Made by a program: the position numbers and the translations under genes. A DNA stretch of 5,138 bases. Origin: Saprospirales bacterium. Lineage in GTDB: Bacteria; Bacteroidota; Bacteroidia; Chitinophagales; Saprospiraceae. Below the pieces are notes generated by a model that saw only the letters and a program-made list of their open reading frames with translations, was not told the origin of the DNA and searched no databases. The stretch spans positions 1-5,138 of the forward strand of contig DLXL01000329.1 of the NCBI GenBank assembly GCA_003448025.1, given 5' to 3'. This document shows, piece by piece, positions 1-5,077 of this stretch (positions are counted from its first letter, which is position 1; each line of letters opens with the position of its first letter).

Positions 1-201
1 GCTCCCGTCAGGATAGATTTCGCAGGCATTTTCAGTGTAAAAAGCCCACATTTTGGCTTCGTTTCCGGTTTCATAAGCTTGCCAAACGTCATCCCACTTT
101 TTGAGCAGGGAAGCTTCTTCTTTTGCTGTTTGGGCATTGGCATTGAAGGAAAAAAGGCTCACGAAAAGCAGGGCAGCAAAAATGGAAATGGTGTTTTTCA
201 T
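1..201 (-). CDS. Secreted SnoaL/DUF4440-like protein, N-terminal part only
   Basis: A minus-strand reading frame starts at the ATG at 201 and is still open at the window edge, giving 67 residues of a longer protein. Residues 1-23 form a clear signal peptide: MKN, a hydrophobic core (ISIFAALLFVSLFSF), then NANA before Q24. The product is therefore probably exported to the periplasm or processed there. The mature part (KKWDDVWQAYETGNEAKMWA, then FYTENACEIYPDGS) has the rhythm of the first helix and strand of the SnoaL/DUF4440 (NTF2-like) fold: a W/A-rich helix, 'GN.A...A.YT.NA', and a 'PDG' turn. That family call is from pattern only. NTF2-like proteins range from enzymes to binding proteins, so no substrate can be named. 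The ATG is the natural start because the signal peptide begins there. No Shine-Dalgarno is visible, as is usual in Bacteroidota. The upstream region (202-312) lacks the shared module found before the next three minus-strand genes. Confidence 0.75.
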   Translation of the reverse strand, partial: MKNTISIFAALLFVSLFSFNANAQTAKEEASLLKKWDDVWQAYETGNEAKMWAFYTENACEIYPDGS

Positions 202-312
202 AATGTGAAAAATTTATGGAGTGAAAAAAGAGTGCTTGAATGCGGTATTGTCATTACCACATTTTTGTTTGAAAATCAATTGTTTAGAGTGAAAGTTTTT
301 ACTGTTTTACGT

Positions 313-507
313 TCATTTTGGGAACATGGTTCTGTGAGGCTGTAGCATCGACAGGCTTTCAGAGAATTGGCCCCACTGACATTTTAGGGCACCGTAGAGG
401 TTGGCAACCAGGTCTAGCCCGGTCATGTATGCAGTACCCAAAATGCTGAACAACAGCAATACACCCAGGAGGCTGTTGGAAGCTTGGTAAGGGATCGTCT
501 TTTTCAT
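313..507 (-). CDS. Small one-helix membrane protein of unknown function (64 aa)
   Basis: A 64-codon minus-strand frame starts at ATG 507 and ends with TGA at 313. I do not recognise the family. Residues 1-10 (MKKTIPYQAS) are polar and basic, and residues 12-30 (SLLGVLLLFSILGTAYMTG) look like one transmembrane helix. An amphipathic stretch LDLVANLYGAL follows, then a polar tail with one cysteine (C43). Two points support it as a real gene. It begins with the common MKK start, and its ATG lies at exactly the same distance (104 bases) from the upstream TCTGCGTAG half-site as the ATG of the cupin gene. The leader and promoter are about 85% identical to those of the cupin gene, so it may have gained its promoter by duplication. 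It could also be the surviving N-terminal part of a larger membrane protein. The function is unknown. Confidence 0.55.
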   Translation of the reverse strand: MKKTIPYQASNSLLGVLLLFSILGTAYMTGLDLVANLYGALKCQWGQFSESLSMLQPHRTMFPK

Positions 508-630
508 GGCAGAAGTTGGTTTGAAAGTGATTTGGTTTGTGCTGCTTGATGATACAAAGGTGGGGACGTGGAGAGGGGAGGGAACTCCGCAGACTTCTGT
601 AAAGTGGCTACGCAGATTTACGTATTTTAT
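499..630 (-). repeat. Copy 1 of a 132-bp direct repeat (promoter, leader and first codons)
   Basis: This segment aligns without gaps to 1192-1323. By eye I count about 112 of 132 positions identical (roughly 85%). It covers the upstream half-sites, the -7-like element, the 47-base leader and ATGAAAAAG of the 64-aa gene. Similarity falls off inside the coding region after the third codon. The repeat fills almost all of the gap between the 64-aa gene and the cupin gene. Confidence 0.85.
546..628 (-). promoter_or_regulatory. Shared upstream module, copy 1 (drives the 64-aa gene)
   Basis: Read on the minus strand, the module has these parts in order: AAAATA (628-623), half-site TCTGCGTAG (616-608), TTTAC (603-599), half-site TCTGCGGAG (593-585) and CACCTTTG (562-555), which resembles the Bacteroidota -7 box TAnnTTTG. 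Transcription would start near 550. That places the two half-sites at about -35 to -43 and -58 to -66, a typical activator position. No TTTG-type -33 box is evident, which fits activator dependence. The half-sites are direct repeats 23 bp apart (start to start). The promoter role is inferred; the motif conservation is directly visible. Confidence 0.6.
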
Positions 631-651
631 CCCCTTACCTGCTGAAAACGA

Positions 652-1200
652 TCACGCCAAACCCCGGGGCAGCGTCACTTTTTTAGAAGCGCCCGTCAGG
701 ATTGCTATTCCAGTTCCAATCCCTAATAACAAATCCTGAAGCCAATATGGAAGGCCGGCAAAACGGTACTCTTTGCGCATCTTGTAGAACATATATATGG
801 CAGGCAATGCTGAAACCTTATCCCAATCGCCGCCCTTTTCCATGGCTTCTTCGCCCATGGTTTGCAACATCCATTCGGTATGCAGAGCAGGCTCATACCA
901 AAATTTTGCCACCAAGGGTTCCTCTGTACTCCCGTTTAAAAAGGAATGTGACTCGCCTGGGAGCACGAGGATGGTTTCGCCGGCATTGGCCACTACTTCT
1001 TTGCCATTTACGATGGCCACCATTCGTCCGCTGATCACTTCAAAGCCTTCCGTTTGAAGCATATGCTTGTGCGCACCTGGTCCTTTTTTCCCGGCGGCAA
1101 TGGCCATAATACCTTCACTGCGCTGTCCGTTGGTCTGTTCGCGGGTGTCGTTGAATTCGAGTTTCTCACCAATCTGGTGTAAATCAATAGCCTTTTTCAT
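652..1200 (-). CDS. Cupin domain protein with C-terminal hydrophobic segment
   Basis: This 182-residue protein carries one conserved cupin barrel at about residues 35-105. Motif 1 is GPGAHKHMLQTEGFEVISG, with metal-ligand candidates H44, H46 and E51. Motif 2 is GETILVLPGESHSFLNG, with PG at 81-82, H85 and N89. The likely metal-binding set (two His, one Glu, one His) is therefore intact. A charged helical region follows (residues 105-148), then a hydrophobic stretch (PYWLQDLLLGIGTGIAILTG, 151-170) that could be one membrane helix or a hydrophobic dimer surface. There is no signal peptide. Cupins range from dioxygenases and isomerases to sugar- or ligand-binding regulators, so no reaction is assigned. 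ATG 1200 is chosen because the shared promoter and leader end there. The stop lies about 20 bases from copy 1 of the repeat, so the next gene probably has its own promoter. Confidence 0.85.
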   Translation of the reverse strand: MKKAIDLHQIGEKLEFNDTREQTNGQRSEGIMAIAAGKKGPGAHKHMLQTEGFEVISGRMVAIVNGKEVVANAGETILVLPGESHSFLNGSTEEPLVAKFWYEPALHTEWMLQTMGEEAMEKGGDWDKVSALPAIYMFYKMRKEYRFAGLPYWLQDLLLGIGTGIAILTGASKKVTLPRGLA

Positions 1201-1323
1201 CGCAAAAGTTGATTTTAAAGTGATTTGGTTTGTGCTGTTTGATGGTACAAAGGTGGGAGTGTGGAGAAGGGGCGTAACTCCGCAGACTTGTGTAAATCGG
1301 CTACGCAGATTTGTGTATTTTCA
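1192..1323 (-). repeat. Copy 2 of the 132-bp direct repeat
   Basis: This is the partner of 499-630, at an offset of exactly 693 bases and with no insertions or deletions. It contains ATGAAAAAG of the cupin gene, its 5' leader and the upstream module. The differences are mostly scattered single substitutions, densest in the G-rich stretch between the -7-like box and the proximal half-site, where little constraint is expected. Confidence 0.85.
1239..1321 (-). promoter_or_regulatory. Shared upstream module, copy 2 (drives the cupin gene)
   Basis: The element order and spacing match copy 1: AAAATA (1321-1316), TCTGCGTAG (1309-1301), TTTAC (1296-1292), TCTGCGGAG (1286-1278) and CACCTTTG (1255-1248). 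Both 9-base half-sites are identical to those of copy 1, although the bases around them have changed. This is what selection on a binding site would leave. The predicted start of transcription is near 1243, giving a leader of roughly 40 bases before ATG 1200. Confidence 0.6.
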
Positions 1324-1555
1324 GGATATGCCGACTATAAGGCGGGTGGTTCAGTTCAGACAAGCAACTGCATTGGGGATTGCATTAACGGTTTTTGCCA
1401 ACATGAAACATACCACGATTGATGTTTGATGCTTCTGTGGTTTCTGTTAGCGGAAATGAAAGATCTCCGATGGAAATAGGGAGTATGGGCCCCTCTGAGA
1501 CAAGGCCAGTAATGATTAGTCCAACATGACTTTTTGGAAAGTCAGGGTTTGTCTG
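1324..1555. other. Intergenic stretch without a recognisable gene
   Basis: Between the cupin promoter and the end of the EamA-like gene I find no gene with a plausible start and family signature. Directly after the EamA-like stop codon, the same minus-strand frame stays open for 56 more codons (1555 down to TAA at 1387-1385) but has no good start codon near its beginning. A short hairpin lies at 1527-1544. The rest shows no tRNA, repeat or promoter signature that I can support. Confidence 0.5.
1527..1544 (-). terminator. Possible hairpin terminator after the EamA-like gene
   Basis: A perfect 7-bp inverted repeat (TGACTTT and AAAGTCA, 4-base loop) sits 12 bases downstream of the EamA-like stop codon, so it is well placed to end that transcript. 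The stem is short and only moderately GC-rich, and no T-tract follows on the minus strand (TGTTGGACT). It is therefore weak as an intrinsic terminator. It could act as an mRNA 3'-end stabiliser or be fortuitous. Confidence 0.3.
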
Positions 1556-1993
1556 TTATTTAGATGCAGACATCAGATAAATCCCCGCAATCGCTAATCC
1601 AGCGCCTATCATTTGTTTCCAATGGATTGTTTCTTTGAAGAACACTACGCCCACGATCAGACATAAGGTAATGACACCCGCATAAACAACCGGTACTGCT
1701 ATGGATAATTGCCCGTCGCTTGCAAAAGCGTTCATAAACGTGATGGTGGCGATGCCCAGAGACGCCCCGGCTACCAGCAGGAACAGAGAAGTGGGCGACC
1801 ATAAAGGTGTGCCCAGACTGATTTTTCCAGTGCTGGTTTGCGTCAACAAATAGATCAAAAGTACTATCGCCGCACTTCCATTAATCAGTACACTGGCAAG
1901 CGTACTGTTAACGGATCCCGCCAGGTGCTTCAAGGTGATGTCGTGAATGCTGTAAAGTGCTATAGTAATCAGACTGAATTGCAACCAGTTCAT
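1556..1993 (-). CDS. EamA/DMT-family small membrane transporter-like protein (145 aa)
   Basis: This is a single EamA-type unit of 145 residues with about five transmembrane helices: roughly residues 3-25, 31-52, 67-91, 95-118 and 127-143. The family signature is visible in 'ASLGIATITFMNAFASDG', 'IAVPVVYAGVITLCLIVGVVFFKE' and the C-terminal 'WKQMIGAGLAIAGIYLM', the usual last helix of an EamA repeat after a KE turn. Full-length drug/metabolite transporters carry two such units. Single-unit members about this long exist and are thought to work as dimers in the inner membrane. The substrate cannot be told from sequence. I place the start at ATG 1993 (MNWLQFSL). An upstream in-frame TTG at 2017 would add eight residues, but it lies inside the CACCTTTG promoter element. 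The gene is divergent from dnaG. Confidence 0.85.
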   Translation of the reverse strand: MNWLQFSLITIALYSIHDITLKHLAGSVNSTLASVLINGSAAIVLLIYLLTQTSTGKISLGTPLWSPTSLFLLVAGASLGIATITFMNAFASDGQLSIAVPVVYAGVITLCLIVGVVFFKETIHWKQMIGAGLAIAGIYLMSASK

Positions 1994-2005
1994 TGTTCGT
2001 TTTAT

Positions 2006-2088
2006 TTGATGGTCCAAAGGTGAGTAAGTTTAGCAGGAGCGAATATCTGCAGGAGTAAGTAAAGTGCCTACGCAGATCAGCATATTTT
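2006..2088 (-). promoter_or_regulatory. Shared upstream module, copy 3 (drives the EamA-like gene)
   Basis: The elements, with the same spacing as in copies 1 and 2, are AAAATA (2088-2083), TCTGCGTAG (2076-2068), TTTAC (2063-2059), CCTGCAGAT (2053-2045) and CACCTTTG (2022-2015). The distal half-site is perfect, while the proximal one keeps only CTGC plus GA. The distance from the -7-like box to the distal half-site is again exactly 56 bases, although the intervening sequence is largely unlike copies 1 and 2. The leader is about 26 bases shorter than in the other copies. The module lies in the divergent gap before dnaG, so a bound regulator could also affect that gene. Confidence 0.6.
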
Positions 2089-2115
2089 ACCATAAACAGG
2101 AGCCTAAAGTGACTT

Positions 2116-2123
2116 ATCTTCGC
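2116..2123 (+). promoter_or_regulatory. Possible -7 element for dnaG with very short leader
   Basis: TATCTTCG matches seven of eight positions of the Bacteroidota TAnnTTTG -7 box, counting the two free positions, and ends only three bases before the dnaG ATG at 2127. If used, it would give a nearly leaderless dnaG mRNA, which would fit the lack of any Shine-Dalgarno sequence. No clear TTTG/TTG -33 box is seen at the expected distance, so this is weak. Confidence 0.3.
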
Positions 2124-2126
2124 ACC

Positions 2127-4166
2127 ATGATCCCTCCAAAACAGGTGCAGGAAATCCTCGATGCCACCCGGATCGAAGAAGTCATTGAAGAATTCGTGTC
2201 GCTGCGCCGCCGCGGAGTCAACCTCATTGGCCTGTGTCCTTTTCATGGAGAACGCACCCCCTCTTTCAATGTGAACCCCGCCCGGAATATTTTCAAATGT
2301 TTCGGCTGTGGAAAGGCTGGCGATGCCATCACTTTCCTGAAAGAGCATGAAAACCTCACCTATCCGGAAGCCTTGCGCTGGCTGGCCCGGAAATACAACA
2401 TAGAAATTCAGGAAGTAGAGCGCACGCCGGAACAACTGGCGGAAATGCAGTTGGCAGACTCCCTCTACATCGTTAATGAATTTGCGCTTCAGCATTTTCA
2501 GCAGCAACTCTTTGACACCGATGAGGGTAAGTCCGTAGCCCTGGCTTATTTCCGCAAACGGGGCCTTCGCGAAGAAACCATCCGTGCATTTGGCCTTGGT
2601 TATGCCCCTGATGAACGTGATTTACTGCTCCGGAAAGCAAAAAGCACCGGCCATAATCCGGAATTGTTGAAAAAAGTAGGACTATGCAGCCAGGATGGTG
2701 GTCGCGACTTTTTCCGTGCCCGGGTGATGTTTGCCATCCACAACCTTTCCGGCAAGGTGGCTGCTTTTGCAGGTCGGACCATGTCGTCTGAAAAGACCAT
2801 TCCCAAATACATCAATAGCCCGGAGACCGAAATCTATGTCAAAAACAAGATCCTCTACGGCGCTTTCCAGGCTAAAAAGGCCATCCGGCAGCAGGATGAA
2901 TGTCTGCTGGTAGAGGGTTACATGGATGTGATTTCACTTTACCAGGCTTGTATTGAAAACGTGGTGGCTTCCAGTGGCACCTCGCTCACAGAAGGACAAT
3001 TACAGCTGATCCGGCTCAATACCCAAAACCTGAAAATATTATACGACGGTGATCCGGCGGGCATCAAAGCGGCGTTGCGCGGTTTGGATCTGGCCCTGGA
3101 GCAGGATTTGAATGTGCGCATTTGTTTGCTGCCGGATGGCCACGACCCAGACTCCTATGTGCAGGAATTTGGCGGTGAACAATTCAAGAAGTTCACCACT
3201 GAAAACGCCAAGGATTTTATCTTTTTTAAGACAGACCTTCTGCTTGGCGAAACCAAAGGCGATCCCATCAAACGGGCCGGATTGGTGAAAGATATAGTGA
3301 GCAGCATTGCACGCATTCCGGACCCTATCAAGCGGAGTGTTTATTTGAAAGAATGTTCCGCCTTGCTGGAAGTTTCAGAACAGGTATTACATGCAGAAGC
3401 AAATAAACTGATTGGGCAGACCATCAAAAAACGGGAAGAAAAGGCCGCGCGCCAACCCAGTGCTGCGTCTGATCTTCCACCTGCTCCACCACCAGTATAT
3501 GGTGAAGATCCTTTTTTTCCGCCCGATCCAGGCGCCTATTTCCCGCCCAGCGAAGCTGGTGATTTGCCTCCTGATTGGCCGCAGGACAGTCAACCCTCCA
3601 GACCGGCAGAACGAAAAGGTGGCGCGGAATATCAGGAACGCGATATTATCAGATTGCTGATTCTGTTTGGAAGCCATATCCTGCCCAATGAGCAAATTTC
3701 AGTTGGAGAGTATCTGCTTGCCGACATAGAGGAATCGCTTGGCGATTTTGACAATCCCTTGTACGGTAGGGTAGCGGCAGAATGCCATGCCATGTTGATG
3801 GATGGAAAAACCTTTGACCAGCATTATTTTATTCAACATGAATCTGCCGAGGTGGCTAATTTGGCCATCGATTTACTGGCGGAACCATGGGAGTTTTCGC
3901 CGAACTGGGAAGCTATGTGGAATTATCCATTGCAAAATCAACCCATGCCGGAGCGGAATTTCCCACTTGATATGAAACAGGCACTGGATCGTTTCAAGCT
4001 TCAAAAAGTACAAAAAATGTGTGGCATCAATCTTCAACGGGTGCAAAATGCCTCCAAAGAAGGCGATCATGATGCCATGATCCGGTTTATGAAAATCCAG
4101 CAAAAACTCAACGAAACCCGCAACGAAATTGCCCTCCGGGCCGGTACAGTGGTTTTTGGAAAATAG
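2127..4166 (+). CDS. dnaG: DNA primase DnaG
   Basis: DnaG synthesises short RNA primers at the replication fork, working with the replicative helicase. Domains of this 679-residue protein in order: an N-terminal zinc-binding domain (MIPPKQVQEILDATRIEEVI start; ligands C37, H40, C58, C61 in CPFH and CFGC); the primase core with the conserved 'FRARVMFAIHNLSGKVAAFAGR' type segment at about 196-217 and 'KYINSPETEIYVK' at 227-239; and a TOPRIM catalytic domain with E263 (LVEGYMDVI), D307 and D309 (YDGDPAG), and D340 and D342 (DGHDPD). All metal-binding acidic residues are present. A Pro/Asp-rich linker (about 444-495) leads to a divergent C-terminal helicase-interaction region (about 500-679). ATG 2127 is chosen because it restores the standard DnaG N-terminus; an in-frame GTG at 2064 would add 21 residues that do not look like the family and overlap the regulatory module. 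The length is slightly above that of typical DnaG, because of the linker. Confidence 0.97.
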   Translation: MIPPKQVQEILDATRIEEVIEEFVSLRRRGVNLIGLCPFHGERTPSFNVNPARNIFKCFGCGKAGDAITFLKEHENLTYPEALRWLARKYNIEIQEVERTPEQLAEMQLADSLYIVNEFALQHFQQQLFDTDEGKSVALAYFRKRGLREETIRAFGLGYAPDERDLLLRKAKSTGHNPELLKKVGLCSQDGGRDFFRARVMFAIHNLSGKVAAFAGRTMSSEKTIPKYINSPETEIYVKNKILYGAFQAKKAIRQQDECLLVEGYMDVISLYQACIENVVASSGTSLTEGQLQLIRLNTQNLKILYDGDPAGIKAALRGLDLALEQDLNVRICLLPDGHDPDSYVQEFGGEQFKKFTTENAKDFIFFKTDLLLGETKGDPIKRAGLVKDIVSSIARIPDPIKRSVYLKECSALLEVSEQVLHAEANKLIGQTIKKREEKAARQPSAASDLPPAPPPVYGEDPFFPPDPGAYFPPSEAGDLPPDWPQDSQPSRPAERKGGAEYQERDIIRLLILFGSHILPNEQISVGEYLLADIEESLGDFDNPLYGRVAAECHAMLMDGKTFDQHYFIQHESAEVANLAIDLLAEPWEFSPNWEAMWNYPLQNQPMPERNFPLDMKQALDRFKLQKVQKMCGINLQRVQNASKEGDHDAMIRFMKIQQKLNETRNEIALRAGTVVFGK

Positions 4167-4171
4167 TTGTC

Positions 4172-5077
4172 ATGCAAATAACCATACTGGGAAATGCTTC
4201 CGGCGGACCCTTCCATGGCCGGCATTATAGTGCACAGTTGTTGCAGTTGGAAAGTCAGGTCTATATGATTGACTGCGGAGAGGGAACACAAATGCAGATT
4301 TTCAAACATAGGGCAAAAGCAGATGCTTGCCGGCAATTATTCATCAGCCATTTGCATGGAGATCACATATTTGGGTTGCTGGGCATGCTGACTAACTGGG
4401 GGCATAAAAAGCGCACCGAATTATTGCAGTTATTTTCTCCTCCGGGATTGAAGGAGTTTGTGGAAACCTCCCTGCGTGTTTGTGGTGTCAATTTGTCCTA
4501 TACACTTGAATTTCATGAAGTAGACCCAACAGTGGCAGCTATTGTATTTGAGGATTCAAAACTGACGGTTTCTACCATTCCTTTACAGCACAGATGCCCA
4601 AGTACCGGGTGGCTTTTCCGGGAAAAAATTCGTCCGAGAAACATTCGCCCGGAAAAAATAGAGACCTATCAAATTCCCTACACCAGCATTTCTGCCATCA
4701 AAGAAGGCCATGATCTGGTGTTGGCCAACGGAACCATTATTCCCAATGCGGAATTAACGCTCGATCCGCCACCGCCAAAATCCTATGCCTATTGCAGCGA
4801 TACTGCTTTTTCTGAAGCAGTCATAGAGGCAGTGCGCGGGGTGGATTTGCTGTACCATGAAGCCACCTTCACCACCGAACACAGCAAAGAAGCAGAGATT
4901 TCCAAACATTCTACCGCAGCACAGGCGGCTAAAGTAGCCAGTCAGGCAGCCGTCGGTCGTTTAATCATGGGTCATATTTCCGGTCGTTACTCCAGCACAG
5001 ATCTTCATCTGGCAGAAGCCAGAATCCTCTTTGCAAAAACAGATATCGCCGAGGAAGGCCATACATTTATCGTTTGA
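4172..5077 (+). CDS. rnz: Ribonuclease Z (tRNA 3'-processing endonuclease)
   Basis: RNase Z is a zinc-dependent metallo-beta-lactamase-fold endonuclease that cuts tRNA precursors after the discriminator base, giving the 3' end to which CCA is added or exposed. The 301 residues match the short bacterial form. Visible motifs are DCGEGTQ (34-40), HLHGDH (60-65; H60, H62, D64, H65), H140, D210 in YCSDT, YHEATF (228-233), KHSTA (245-249) and GHISGRY (267-273, H268). These are the full set of zinc ligands and catalytic residues at the spacing known from Bacillus and E. coli RNase Z. Residues 150-170 are the basic, flexible-arm (exosite) region that grips the tRNA elbow. The loop after the first strand reads GGPFHGRHYSAQ instead of the common PTK.RNPS form. 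The ATG lies 5 bases after the dnaG stop, so the two are probably co-transcribed. Confidence 0.95.
   Translation: MQITILGNASGGPFHGRHYSAQLLQLESQVYMIDCGEGTQMQIFKHRAKADACRQLFISHLHGDHIFGLLGMLTNWGHKKRTELLQLFSPPGLKEFVETSLRVCGVNLSYTLEFHEVDPTVAAIVFEDSKLTVSTIPLQHRCPSTGWLFREKIRPRNIRPEKIETYQIPYTSISAIKEGHDLVLANGTIIPNAELTLDPPPPKSYAYCSDTAFSEAVIEAVRGVDLLYHEATFTTEHSKEAEISKHSTAAQAAKVASQAAVGRLIMGHISGRYSSTDLHLAEARILFAKTDIAEEGHTFIV

Noticed and set aside
79..345. Plus-strand open frame of 88 codons at the left end
   Set aside because: It lies opposite the signal-peptide gene and its leader, its protein looks like a random translation, and the minus-strand frame has a clear signal peptide.
1..703. Near-identical 16-mers GCTCCCGTCAGGATAG (1-16) and GCGCCCGTCAGGATTG (688-703)
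   Set aside because: They lie inside two unrelated coding regions, are short, and have no extended similarity on either side, so chance is the simplest reading.
506..1429. Several plus-strand open frames opposite the cupin gene and the repeats (506-739, 702-1034, 797-1057, 1067-1429)
   Set aside because: They are antisense to a recognisable cupin or to the promoter repeats. The similar N-terminal peptides of two of them (KVIWFVL) only reflect the duplicated regulatory DNA.
2064..2126. GTG at 2064 as the dnaG start
   Set aside because: The 21 extra residues do not resemble a DnaG N-terminus and would place translation inside the shared regulatory module. ATG 2127 gives the usual MIP start.
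1908..2507. Minus-strand open frame of 199 codons over the start of dnaG
   Set aside because: It is antisense to the dnaG zinc-binding region, and the DnaG motifs on the plus strand are unmistakable. Its translation shows no family features.
3387..3695. Overlapping open frames on both strands across the dnaG linker
   Set aside because: They arise from the proline-rich linker's biased base composition. The DnaG frame continues unbroken through the region.
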